DNA of 64,000 nt from Cryptomeria japonica (taxonomy: Eukaryota > Streptophyta > Pinopsida > Cupressales > Cupressaceae), in NCBI RefSeq assembly GCF_030272615.1, contig NC_081406.1:483815900-483879899 (forward strand), given 5' to 3'. Positions 11,656 through 23,258 of the stretch are shown piece by piece. Positions within the stretch are counted from its first letter, which is position 1; every line of letters begins with the position of its first letter. The translations under genes and the position numbers were made by a program. The notes below the pieces were generated by a model. The model ran no database searches, was not told the DNA's origin, and saw only the letters and a list, made by a program, of their open reading frames with translations.

Positions 11656-14147
11656 CATTAGGTATAGATTCCCTATGCCTAGAATAGAAGATTTGTTGAT
11701 TATTTAGGAGGTGCAAGATATTATTCCAAGATTGATTTAAAAACTGGTTATCACCAAATAAGGATTAGAGCAGGTGATGAGTGGAAAACTGGTTTTAAAA
11801 AAAATAAAGGATTGTATGAATGGAGGGTGATGTCATTTGGATTGTCAAATACCCCTAGCACTTTCATGAGACTCATGAATGTGGTGTTGAAGGAGTTCAC
11901 TGGTAAGTTTGTCATAGTATACCTATATGACATCCTAGTATTTAACAAGACAAAGGAGGAGAACCTAAAACATTTGGATATGGTCTTGAGAAGGTTGAAT
12001 GAAGAGAAACTAATGATAAACATGGAAAAGTGTGTTTTTTTGCAAGAAGAGCTGACTTACCTTGGGTTTGTGATTTCTAGAGGAAATCTGAACATGGATC
12101 TGGATAAAGTGAATGCCATTCTCACATGGCCAACTCCTAGAACAATTGGTGATGTAAGGATTTTTCATGGCCTTGCTACCTTTTACAGGAAGTTTATTAG
12201 GAATTTTAGCCATATTTGTGCTCCCATGTTAGAGACCATCAAGGGTGGACAAAAGTGCAAATTTTCATGGACCAAGGAGGTGGATGAAGCATTTGAAATG
12301 TTGAAGAAAAAGGTATCCCAACAACTGGTTCCTACCTTACTTGATTTTGACAAAATCTTTCAGATTGAATGTGATGCAAGTCATTTGGCAATAGGTGTAG
12401 CACTCAACCAAGAAGGTAGACGAACTGCATTTTTTAGTGAAAAGTTGAATGATGGTAAAAAAAATATTCTTCCTATGATTTGGAGATGTATGCATTAGTT
12501 CAAGCACTAAAGAAGTGGAGGAAATATTTTCTTCCCAAAGAGTTTGTTGTGTATACAAATAATCAAGCACTAAGCTTCCTAAATAGTCAGGATAAATTGA
12601 GTCATAAACATATGAAGTGGGTCGAGTCCATTCAGGCCTACACCTTTACAATCAAACACAAGAAAGGTGTCTCAAACAAAGTTGTAGATGCTCTTAGTAG
12701 GAGGGCACTAACATTTTTAGAAATCTAGTTGGAGAGTGTGGGAGTTGATTCCCTCAAGGGTATGTATATTACAGATGAAGATTTCAAAGACATCTACAAG
12801 GTATGCACTGAGTTTGGTAGCAGGTATCATTTATAGTATTCTGATTATTTGATTCAAGATGGTCTTCTTTTCAAAGGATTCCAGTTATGCATCCCTAAAT
12901 GTTCAATGGGGGATAACATAATTAAGGACAAGCATAGTGGTTGCATGGGAGGACACTTTGGACAAGACAAAACTCTTGAGTTGGTGAGAAGATTTTATCA
13001 CTGGCCTAAATTGCAGATAGATGTCAGAAAAATTGTGGATTCATGTGTGGTGTGTCAAAACGCCAAGGGGACAACAACAAATGCAAGACTATACCAACCA
13101 TTTCCCATTCCTTCAAGACCTTGGGAAAGTGTGAGCATGGACTTTGTGATGGGTTTGCCAAGAACTCAAAAAGGTTTTGAAAGTGTTTTTGTGGTTTTTG
13201 ACAGGTTTAGCAAGATGACACATTTCTTGCCATGCAAGAGAACAAGTGATGCTACATATGTTGTAAACCTTTTCTTTAATGAGGTTGTGAGAATATATGG
13301 TCTACCCTTGAACATTGTGTTAGACAGAGATGTGAAATTTGTAGGGAATTTTTGGAGGAGTTTATGGAGGAAGTTAGGCACAAGCTTGTCTTTTAGTTCA
13401 TCTTATCATCCCCAAATAGATGGCCAAATAGAAGTGGTCAATAGGTCACTTGGAAACTTGTTAAGGTGCCTCACCAAGAAGCATGGTGAAAAGTGGGATT
13501 CCATTATCTCCCAAGCAGAATATGCCTATAATGACTATATTAATAGGAGTACAGGAAGAAGCCCTTTCCAAATTGTCTATGGGTTGAATCCAAGAGGTGT
13601 GTTGGAATTGAGAAACCTACCCTCAACTGAACATATCAATTCTTGCGGAGAATGATTTGTTGAAGGTATAAAGGAGATTCATGACCAAGTCGAGATGCAA
13701 TTGCAGATAAGTGTAGAGAAGTAGAAGACATAGGCTGATAGGAGAAAGAGAGATGTGCAATTTTAAGTTGGAGACATGGTATGAGCAAATCTAAAAAAGG
13801 AGAGATTACCAAAAGGGAAACACACAAATCTCATGATGAGGAAGGTTGGACCTTGTCAAATACTCAAGAAATTTGGGAACAATGCATATGAAATCCTACC
13901 TTCAGATATAATATTTAATGTTGCAGATCTGACACCATTCAAAGGTACAGGGCAGGAAGATGGTATATTCCTGGTGGAAGATGCTGCAAAAATCCTGAAA
14001 GACTTTCCAAGTAAAGGGCCACAAAAACTTGAAAGGATCTTGGACACCAAGATTGTGAAGATAACTAGGAACAAGGTCTACAAAGAATACCTTGTCAAGT
14101 GGCAAGGGCTCCCTGATGTAGATGCAGTATGGATGGATGAAGACTAG
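11656..14147 (+). pseudogene. Chromovirus RT, RNase H, integrase and chromodomain
   Basis: This resumes the RT split at 4870. Readable blocks: RYRFPMPRIEDLL; KIDLKTGYHQIRI; then a clean stretch from 11812 (YEWRVMSFGLSNTPSTF). The catalytic box is YLYDILVF where YLDDILVF is expected, so one aspartate is lost. RNase H follows (FQIECDASHLAIG), with a frameshift near 12480. The integrase has H-H-C-C (HSGCMGGHFGQ, CVVCQNAK) and the D-D-E core (SMDFVMGLP, LDRDVKFVGNF, YHPQIDGQIEVVNR) at 12849-13655. After more stops, a chromodomain occupies about 14029-14147 (KVYKEYLVKWQGLPDVDAVW). Chromodomains of this group target integration to chromatin. The gene ends at TAG 14145-14147. Confidence 0.9.
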
Positions 14148-14221
14148 ATGAAGAAACATGGGAGTACATTGCAAGAACTCATCTCAAGTGGACTTGAGAT
14201 TCAACCACACGGGGAGTATGG
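14148..14221 (+). other. Post-pol tail and polypurine tract of chromovirus
   Basis: Short non-coding tail after the chromodomain stop. A purine-rich tract (ACACGGGGAGTATGG) ends at 14221, directly before the LTR start TGTAGGAGAACC. Confidence 0.65.
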
Positions 14222-15747
14222 TGTAGGAGAACCCAAAGACACAAATGAAGCCTAAAGATTCTAATATCACCCATGAGGTGAAAATGTTCATATGTAGTAG
14301 GTTGATAGGTTGGTGAGTCAATAAGACCCAATTGATGTAAGGCATTGTCATGGTTGCACTTTATAAGCCACCATGGACAAATGACCATGTGGGTTAGTAG
14401 GAGTCTAGGAATGAGTCAGGAAATAAACATTGGCCATAGAAACATCATAACAATCCTTGGAATAGGCCAAATACACCTTGGAGCCGTCAAATTTGAAAGT
14501 TGCAAGTTGACAACTTTTGTTGTCATTGCAAAATATTGTAAAAAGGGGTAACTAATCCTCCAACTGTTCCAAAGTTTGAAAAGTGATTGGAAACCATTAG
14601 GGATTATATATTAGGCCCACTTGGATCAATTTTAGGGTTTTTTTTATTGAAGTTATTGAAGTTGGTGATGTTTTGGAGTTTTGGAGTAAACATACTTTGA
14701 GTTTCCTAAAATTCTGCGTGTTTGATGTTCATTTCTGACCTGTACAGATTGGTGGATGCCTGAAACCAATTGGATGAATTAGGGAATTATATTAAATTTC
14801 ATTTGAATCAAGTTTGAGTTCTTTTAACAATCAGGTTGTAGAGATCCATCAAAACCTATCTGGACTGGTCATAAACCCTACCAACACCTAGGGTTTCACT
14901 AAAAAGATGCCCTTAATCTAACATTTTCACCAGAGGACCAAACAACCTATGGGAAAATGTTAGAGTGGCCATTGTACCATAATATTTTGGTATTGGTTTG
15001 CAGCAAGGCTCCAAGCCCATGGAGATTGGATTGACCTTAGGTGGGCATCTTTATGTGACTGCCTAAACTGTAGAAGTGAAAATCACTTGTAGTAGATAAA
15101 GGAGATGGGATAAAGTCCCGAAACCTTGGATTTGGTGGTTTGACACCTTTCCCCACCTTGAAGAAGTGTTGGTTTAGTTGGGGGACTAATACAAGGGGTA
15201 CTTTCTTTGTAAATTAGGCCTAATTGGCTTAATTAGCTTTGTAAGGATAGTAAGGGTACATACCTTTAAAATTAGGGTTAGAGTCAAAGCCTTTAGAGAA
15301 TTGTGTAACTAGATAAAGGGTATCTGAATCTTCCCTTATTTTTCCTTTTCCTTTGGAATTTTATTAAGTTGTGTGTGGAGAACTCAACTAATAGGGCTAC
15401 TAGACAAATAGGATAGTTGTGAGACAAGTACCCCCTAACACATTTGACGGTCAGATATAATGGATGTTTTGAGTTGGTTGGACCACCATTAGACAAAATC
15501 CAATAGGTTTCCATCCCACCAATACCGAAAGATTATCTACCATTCACACAAGGGCTGAGTGTTTCCATCCCACCAGTACAAGAAGATACTAATCCTTTAA
15601 GGATATTGTCACACAATTTGTTGTGTGAGTTGAGAACTTGGTAGGTGTGTTGTTTGACACCTTGAACAAACGAAACAACTTTCTTTGGACATAGTAGTTG
15701 TGGGTGAGAAAAGGTTATCACCTAGTTTGTTGCTTGGCTCCACGTCA
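14222..15747 (+). repeat. 3' LTR of chromovirus
   Basis: A 1526-bp LTR, TGTAGGAGAACC...CCACGTCA. Its second half (from about 15003) matches the 5' LTR remnant 2036-2777. The first half has no partner in the window because the 5' LTR was disrupted. Small ORFs on the minus strand (15293-15721) mirror those of the 5' LTR and are not genes. Confidence 0.85.
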
Positions 15748-16369
15748 CTAAGTTTTGTGATAGATGTGGTGAAATCATAATTAATATGAGTAGGATGAAT
15801 ACAATATTGGAATTACAAAATGGATGGGAAAATATGGATCACCATATGAAGATATTGTGTATCATAAATTATTTTCCTTATAACCTTAAATATAGTCATG
15901 CCATGTTATTTAGTATAAAATAAATTAGAAAGAATGTCAATGGTAAATAAAGTGGAGTTATCAATATCAATGGTAGTTGATTGATTGAAAAAGGATTTCC
16001 ATTTATTAACAATCTTTTGGATCAATTTTATTTTAATACATTATTAAATGCATAGTCTTGATCATAAAAATTCTTTCCCCATCAAAATATACATATGATC
16101 AACATAAAAAGCATAAAGAAGATAGGAAGCCATGGTGGGAAGATTGGGGTTTAACCTAATATTATGAAAAGAGAACTTTGGAAACTAGAGATATTCTTAG
16201 AAATGCAAAGCTAAACACAATGACTTGAAAAACAATAAATACATATAATGACAACTTGATAATTTGAAATTAAAAATATTTGTACCATAGAGGACATTGG
16301 TGGAAGTATATATTTCCCCAAAATGAGGAAACAAATAATACCCTCACATAAATGAATGCATGAATAAAG
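15748..16369. other. Unassigned AT-rich spacer
   Basis: About 620 bp between the chromovirus and the next LTR element. It is AT-rich, with no ORF, RNA gene or repeat that I can recognise. CTAAG at 15748-15752 should be the right target duplication of the chromovirus. TAAAG at 16365-16369 should be the left duplication of the next element. Confidence 0.5.
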
Positions 16370-17580
16370 TGTTACTACTTACTAAGATTGTCATTAGTCT
16401 TATGTTCAAAGTTATTCTATATATTCTAGTCGGTTACTTCTACCAAATCTTTCAGTCGGTAAGCACAGTGCAGTCAGTTATAGAAGAAAGTAGTCTTAGA
16501 GTGTAGTATACACCGAACACTCTACCGAGTAACACTCTATGTCTACTGAGCAGAAAGAATGATATACTGAGTGAACACACACCGAGCGAAATGTGTTACC
16601 AAATTCACTGAACCTGGACATATATGGGAAACGTGTTACAAAGATCGAGGAACAAGTAACCGTTATCACATTGGGAATTGCATTTAAAGATTGTGTATGA
16701 TTTTGAGGTAATCTAACCAATGAAATATTTTGCATGGTTATTCATTCGAGAAATCATGTTTGTAAGATCAAAGCATGGACCAGATCACTGACATAAGAGA
16801 TCTATTTATATAGCATGAATTCAGGATTAGATAGATGTGCAAGTATATATGTGCATGTGTGTGTGAAGCAAGACATATACAAAAAGGAAAATCATGAGAT
16901 ATCACAGAGTGTTATGACTGTTACAGTTGACAGAGAAACACAGAGGTCACTGAGAAGGATTTCAGAGAACAATCAAGGAACAAAGTAAATAGAAGGGTTT
17001 ACCAAGTTAATATATGGATTACCGAGGTATGCTATAAGCAAGGTAATATCATTTTGAGCACATAGAATCTGCTATAACATTTTAGATGTAAAGTTGCAGA
17101 TAATGTGTAAAGATTTGATTGTAATATTTTGAGTTGTAAGAAAAACCTCTAACAAGATAAAAGACTCTAACTAAGTCTATAAAATGTAAAGCCTCTAACC
17201 AGGTGCAACATTTAGAGTAAGTGTTGTAAAATCCTTTAGCAAGGTAGATCTAACATATCTTGATACTCCTAATAGGGTAAGCTATCAGAAATAGCTAAAC
17301 ATGTAGCTCTAACCGAGCAACCTTTATTATTGCAGTAGTGAAGTTGTGGGTGTCATCCCCACCGCAGTTTTTCTCTCTAACCAAGAGTTTTTGCATAACC
17401 AAAATATATGTGTTATGGAGTGAATCATGTATGATTGTTATTTATTTGTTTTAGCATTATATTATGTTACTGCACTATTCAGTTTATACTTAATAGTAAA
17501 GTTATTGTTGAAGAAAAGTTTTGAAGTATTGATTCACCCCTCCCCTCTCAGTACATTAGCTTTCCATATTGGGCCTAACA
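16370..17580 (+). repeat. 5' LTR of pol-less copia-like element
   Basis: It starts TGTTACTACTTACTAAG and ends GGGCCTAACA (1211 bp), and is repeated at 23259-24416. The 3' part has the pyrimidine stretch CACCCCTCCCCTCTCAGTA, a hallmark shared with the copia LTRs here, and the shared phrase CATCCCCACCGCAGTTTTTC. A TATA-like TATAAAATG lies near 17178. Confidence 0.9.
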
Positions 17581-17582
17581 AT

Positions 17583-17594
17583 TGGTATCAGAGC
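17583..17594 (+). other. Primer binding site, initiator tRNA-Met type
   Basis: An exact TGGTATCAGAGC two bases after the LTR end at 17580, the same spacing as in the plus-strand copia. Confidence 0.9.
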
Positions 17595-17642
17595 TTCAAT
17601 CTTGGAAAAGGGTTTAACTACCTAAAGAGAAAGATCTTATCA

Positions 17643-18995
17643 ATGGAAGGCTATAAACAATCTCGAAGAATTGTATATCTGCAAGAAGAGTTGGATCATG
17701 CTAATCAAGTGATTGCAGACATGAAAAGACAAATGCAAAAGTCTCTGAAAGTTAGAAGAAGGTTATCTGATGATTTGTAGGACTCTCAAGAGCTGGTGGA
17801 ACAAATTGAGACATCATCTGAGAACACTATGTCTAAAGAGACTGAAGAAATGATTGAAGTGTTGAAAGAAAAGAAAAAAGCACTGACTGATCAACTAAAA
17901 TCAATGAAAAGAGAACATGAGCATTTCAGCACACAGATGACCGAAAATCTTGATGCATTGAGGACAACCAAGGATAAAGTAAGAGATCTAGAAAGAGAGA
18001 AACAACAACTTGAAGCATTAGTATCTGAAAAGAATGATGAAATCATAAGATTGACTGGGATGCAACAAAATATGTCAGATCAACTAGGTTATGCACATCA
18101 TGAAGCAAATCTGAAAGATGATGAGAATCACGCATTGAAACTTGAAGTATCAAGGTTGACCGATGAACTTGAAATAGAAAAGAAATCCAAATAAACACTG
18201 AAGAAGAGTTATGAAGCATCAAAGATGTTGGATGAGCAACTGAATACAAGAAGACCCAACAAAGATGTAGGACTCGGTTACAAAGGAAAAGACTCTACCG
18301 AGAAGGGAATTCATACTACTAAGAGAGGAGAATCATCAAAGCAAGCTGGAATCAAGAAGAACATCAAAAGAAAGAAGCCTATTTGCAACTATTGTGGAAA
18401 TCAAGGTCATATTGCCAACATGTGCCAAATCAGAAAAGGTAAGCAACCTAATGTCACTAAGTCCAACAATTATTGTTACAATTGCAATAAATATGGTCAC
18501 ACATTTAACCAATGTAGGACAAAGTTTGCTAGCAATTATAAGAAAGAAAAATTCAAAGGGTTTTGTAAAAACTACAATAGATATGGACACAGTACCGAGA
18601 AGTGTTGGTTTAAGCAAAAGAACTATATGTGGTCTGCACATCGAGAAAATATTGGAAGCTACCGAACTCACAGAGAACTTAACCGACCATATGCTGCAGT
18701 ACCATGGGATTACAATACAAGGATATGGTGTGAATGTTGTGGAAGATATGGACATATAAGTGCCAACTACTTTATAAGGTTTGGAATGAACAACTGAAGA
18801 TCATGGAGAAATCCTGGTATGGCATGTTTTCATTGTCACAAAGCTAGACACTTGGCTGGAGATTGCAGAGCTCAACCTAGAGGAGACACTGAAGAAATAA
18901 AAGGCAAATTATAGATGATTTGGAAAAAGAAGGAAACTATGTCAAATGAAGAAAGCACCTTACCTACCAAGTTAATTGCACCTATTCCAAATTAA
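17643..18995 (+). pseudogene. Gag-like ORF1: coiled coil plus five zinc knuckles
   Basis: One reading frame of 450 codons from ATG 17643 to TAA 18993-18995. It is broken by TAG at codon 46 (17778), TAA at codon 184 (18192), TGA at codon 385 (18795) and TAG near 18912. Residues 1-185 are a long Glu/Lys/Leu-rich coiled coil (MIEVLKEKKKALTDQLKSM). Then come a basic linker and CCHC knuckles at about 248-261 (CNYCGNQGHIANMC), 278-291 (CYNCNKYGHTFNQC), 308-321 (CKNYNRYGHSTEKC, second Cys now Tyr), 363-376 (CECCGRYGHISANY, last Cys now Tyr) and 395-408 (CFHCHKARHLAGDC). This is an RNA-binding nucleocapsid plan. The usual copia Gag N-terminal UBN2-type domain is not visible. Its place behind the PBS supports Gag. 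Confidence 0.8.
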
Positions 18996-19561
18996 TCGGT
19001 AAAGGTATGAAGGGACTGCACTCTCTCAAAGGTCAAATCTTAACAATTCCTATTTTATTATGTACTTAATTCAAAATCTGTATAGCTAAGATCTATTAGT
19101 AAGTTTGAAATTCTATCAAAGTCTTTTGAAAGCAATATGCAGGAAACCTGTCAAGTTGGTAACTACAGGAAGCCTGTCTAGTCGGTAAATGAAGGAAATC
19201 TGGCTACTCGGTTAAAGCGAAAAAAGGAGAGTAAATTAGTTTAGTGAAACTGAGTGCATTTAATGTTTTAACCTAACCTGCACGGAGCCCGATAAGGTAT
19301 ATTGTGTACTTAAAGCATTTAGGCAGTCATTTTTACTCACCAAGTTTTTGAGAGAACAGAGAAAAGCGAATCAAAGGCGATCAAACCTCCTTCGAAGTGA
19401 AATTCAAGGTATTTACATCACTCTCAATTCATTGTTAAGCTGGTTTACTGATCATATCTGTTGAAGATTTCTATTTCATATTTGTTAAGCGGAAAAGCAT
19501 CTGTCGTTTGAAATTTTTCAAACCCTAAGGATCTTTTGATAATTTCTATCTGAAATCTACA
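18996..19561 (+). other. Inter-ORF spacer, possible leader of ORF2
   Basis: A 566-bp non-coding stretch between ORF1 and ORF2. A splice-donor-like AAG|GTATTT lies near 19409. The sequence just before ORF2 looks like a plant 5' leader, ending CTACA before ATGGCACC. It could serve a spliced or internally initiated mRNA for ORF2; that is inference only. Confidence 0.4.
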
Positions 19562-22500
19562 ATGGCACCGAAGATCCAAGAACCCATTGTTGTTAAGAAT
19601 GTTGAAAAACCCCCACTAAAATACTCTCTAACTCCCAAAGTAGCATCAGAATAAGATGACAAAACTGCATTTTCACTCATCCTGGATAGAGTTTTACTAG
19701 TTGAGGATGTCAGATTCTTCACCAAATGTCGAGTTGAAGAACTAGGTCATGTTGAAATCAAAGACACCTATGATGAATTGTGCACTGATGGGAAATTGGA
19801 TAGCAAGTATGAGCACATTAAGATCAAGGGATTGACTGAAGCCCTAACCTATCCCCATGTCTTCAAACCCTAGTGGGTCAATTTTGTTCTAAGCAGAGTT
19901 CACAATGATTTCATGTGGTTAGAGGAGCAACCATTCAAAATCACCAAGGAAATCATTCATCTGATCACCGGTTACCCTATCTATGATCATGCCCGAGCTC
20001 AGAAGATGATATCACAAAAGGAATTGATCACCTTAACCAGAGTGGAATCAGATTGTAGAGGAATGAAATTGAACAATGTCACTGATGCAGAACTAAAGTT
20101 TTCTATTAGAGTGATAGGTTATTGTTTCTTCCAATCGGCAAGGGAAAAAAGTGTACCCTATGTAGTAGTTGACTTAGCATACAAAATTGTGAAAAAGGGA
20201 ATGAAAATTGATCTTTGTGAACTATTGCTAGAAAACCTGTTTGAGAATCTGAACACCATCAGGAAGCCGAAGAAGAACAACTCGGCCAATATACTAAATT
20301 TTGGATCACTGTTAATATGCATGTTTTTCTATTTTGAAAAATTCTTTCCATCAGTCGGTAAAGTGGTTTGGGAGCTACACCGACCAGTCACCCATCAAAT
20401 CAATGAATTTATCAAACGTCTAGGTGACAACTTCAATGATATTATGGAAGATTATTTCAGCAAGTTTCAAGAGAAGATGCATAACAGGTATAAAATTCCA
20501 GCCCAGCTAGTGGAAAAATACAAAGATGACATATGTTTTGAAGTAGACACTGATTACTATTATGTGAATGTTGTGGAACCAAGAACTCAATCTTTGCCAC
20601 CTATGGGTTATGAGATTGACTTTGACATCGCACAATAGTAGATAGATGCCTTTCTTACACTACCAAAGCATGCTACCGAACTGAGGTATGGAACATATGA
20701 AGAAGTGAAAGAGAAAGTAAAGATGAGCATTGTAGTACCAAAAGCTACAAGAAAAGCAACAAAGATGATCAAGGCACTATCAGAGAAATTTGGAGAAGGT
20801 TCTTCCTCCACACCTATCAAGGGCACATTAGTAATCACCGAGGAGGAATCAGAAGCCCAAGAGGCTGCTATTACACTAAGTACCGAGTTGCCTAAAGGGA
20901 AAGTTATGAAGAAGAAGAAACAGGACACATCAAAGGCATCACCGACTCCCTCACTAAAGCACCCAAACACAAGAGCATCTACAGTGTCACCGAGTAAGAA
21001 ACCAAAGACTGTTGTTGTTCCTAAGGTAACAAAGGCTTACAAGAAATCTACTCAGAGACTCATTTTGGCAAAAGAGTCTAGTGACACCGAATCTGAAGAT
21101 GCAAGTAAATTTCAGATTGTCAAGAGTAAGAAGGTAAATGTACATAGTGTTGAAAATTTATGTGCTGATCTGAAGCAATATGGTGGATTTGGATCATTCA
21201 GATATGTAAAATATGAATCCAGATCTGATGATGAAAAGAGACAAATAGAAGAAGTTGTCATCTGCACACTATTGAAATTCTGATTGGCTCCATTGGAATT
21301 ATCTAAGTCACTTCCAAATGAGTTATATTTGCATATTGATAATAGGTGGAAATATGCAATGGACTCAGAGAAACAAATTAGAGAAAGAAGTCTGGTACAT
21401 CTATTTCTAGATATGTCGGTAGTTGAAATAAAAGAACATCAGACAACTTACCACACAAATTTCCTCGTCAAACAAAGAGCCTTAAAACTGATGAATGGTC
21501 TATATATTGAAGTGGAAAATGAGACAAAAGAAAAGTGGCAGGAAATATTTAGAATCAAGGATGCTGGTGAGCAAGCTACAGTTGAAATTGTTGATGTCAC
21601 TGAGCAAGATCCCGATATCACCGAGAAAGATCTTGATGTCACCGAGCAAGACCCTACTGACACCATACAAATTGATGAAGACATCATGGACCCTGAGGCA
21701 CCTGAATAGGAAATGATAGAAGGCAATGCCTATGCAAAACTAGTATCCAGTGAGTCAGTTTTGGATCAAGTTCAGCCTTATCCTTCGGTCACTCATTCTG
21801 CTACAACCAAGGCCCCTCAAGATACTGAACAAGGTGCAGAGGTTCACAAGTCTATAGAAGGAGAAACTACTCCTCAGGCCACTAGGGAACAGACCTCTCA
21901 GGATCCTCCTAAAATTGAAAATGTTGCAACTGAGACCCTGAGCACCGAACCACCAAAGGACTCAGCAAAGGCTAAAGAAACCAACAAAAGTGTTGCCTCC
22001 ACCGAGAAACCTACTGAGGATCCACAAGCCTCCCAAGCTATTGTATTGGTTCAACTGGCCAAATCGAAAGAAAAGAAGATGAAAAAGCATAGTTTCAAGG
22101 TAGATATATTGAAACCAATAGTGTTGCCCAATGTAGACATATCAAAATTAAAAGGGCAGGCACTCATTGAATTCGGTGAACTATGCAAAGTAAAGGCCGA
22201 ACAGGAAAAACAAATTACCATACAAAAGAAAAATAAAGTACTTCAGAAGGTAAAGAAACTATTATCAGATATGCTACCCGCAGCTACAGTGTCAACAGAT
22301 GCAGCCATCCATATTCCACTAGATGAACTCCTCAATCAGATAGAGACATCTGGAGTAGATGCATCTAAATATTTGAGCAAGTTAAAGGACAAAGAGCTAA
22401 CTGCAAAAATGATTGAAGAGGTACAGAAAGCTATTGCTCTTGGCAAAGTTAAACTTGTCAAATTTATTGTTGAGTTGTCCCCTCAACTCAAGCACATTCT

Positions 22501-22954
22501 TTATTTATTTCAAAAACTCTGTACATTCTCTTTATTCATTAAAGATATAAAAAATAAAACAGAAGCAATTGAGAAAGAGATCATCGATCTCTCAAATAAG
22601 TTGACCACCGAGCCTAATTTTGTTCAGAATTTTTATACAAAGTTACAATAGCTCATGGCTCAACAATTGGAACTCAGGAATGAAGAGCACAAAATAAGGA
22701 TGGACATTATGACTCTTCAAACCTTATTCATTCCACACTTGTCCTCTGTTCAAGAATAGATCAACCGAGCCACTTACCTATCTACTACACAAGAGGGAAG
22801 CACATTAGATGGCTTAATTTCTCTATTGGCTGACATTCAAGCACATAATTCTTTAATGGATAGTGTCAAGGATGTACTCTCTATCGACCTCACCGAAGCA
22901 AGGAAAAAGTATAAATCCATTTTTGACCAGTTGCCTCCACCAAATGGTAACTAA
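19562..22954 (+). pseudogene. ORF2: 1130-codon accessory protein of unknown function
   Basis: A single frame from ATG 19562 to TAA 22952-22954. The start context, TACAATGGC, is close to the plant initiation consensus. Eight internal stops (codons 31, 104, 359, 360, 574, 716, 1030, 1066) but no frameshift. Residues about 60-310 look globular (FKITKEIIHLITGYP; IDLCELLLENLFENL). About 380-540 is Lys/Ser/Thr-rich with nuclear-signal-like clusters (KVMKKKKQD, SKKPKTVV). About 677-705 holds three short repeats of the type DVTEQDP. About 720-860 is a Pro/Thr/Glu-rich linker. About 880-1125 is Lys/Glu/Leu-rich and probably helical. No polymerase, protease or integrase motif. The N-terminal layout resembles the extra ORF of the LINE at 55184-56961 and plant 'putative transposon protein' domains. 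An env-like protein is an alternative, though I see no signal peptide or clear membrane segment. Confidence 0.75.
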
Positions 22955-23243
22955 ATTTTGATGTTTGTAAAAAAGGAGGAGTATAGTATAGTATCAAAGT
23001 ATACAGGGGGAGTATACCGAGCAGTGAAAAAAGAAGTAAGCAAAGAACAAGAGCAGCACACAGAACTTTGATCACCGAGCATGCAAAATCATAGTTATGT
23101 ACAGTATATTGATAAGGGGAGTATATCTAAATATACTATTTCATTGACAAATGTATATATTGACAGTTTAGTCAAAATTTGCAACTATATAGATTTTTGA
23201 GTTATAACTTTGAAAGTAGTTTTTGTCAAACATCTCAACTAAT

Positions 23244-23258
23244 GTCAAAAGGGGAGAT
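23244..23258 (+). other. Polypurine tract of pol-less element
   Basis: GTCAAAAGGGGAGAT directly precedes the 3' LTR start TGTTAC. It differs little from the copia PPT (GCCAAAGGGGGAGAT) next to TGTTGGC. Confidence 0.85.

Larger units (their letters stand above)
2032..15747 (+). mobile_element. Ty3/gypsy chromovirus, decayed, interrupted twice
   Basis: Layout: truncated 5' LTR (2032-2777), PBS, gag, protease, RT, RNase H, integrase, chromodomain, PPT and 3' LTR (14222-15747). The order RT-RNase H-integrase and the C-terminal chromodomain identify a plant chromovirus. The 5' LTR has lost its left part because the minus-strand gypsy element inserted there. The RT is split by a copia element (4871-11650). 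Many stops and frameshifts show it is inactive. Without the copia insert the visible part is about 6.9 kb. The 5-bp target duplication cannot be tested because the 5' end is outside the window. Confidence 0.9.

Noticed and set aside
18336-18755. 139-aa minus-strand ORF opposite the zinc knuckles
   Set aside because: A shadow of ORF1; its Ser/Thr/Ile/Val composition mirrors the Cys/Lys/Asn codons on the other strand.
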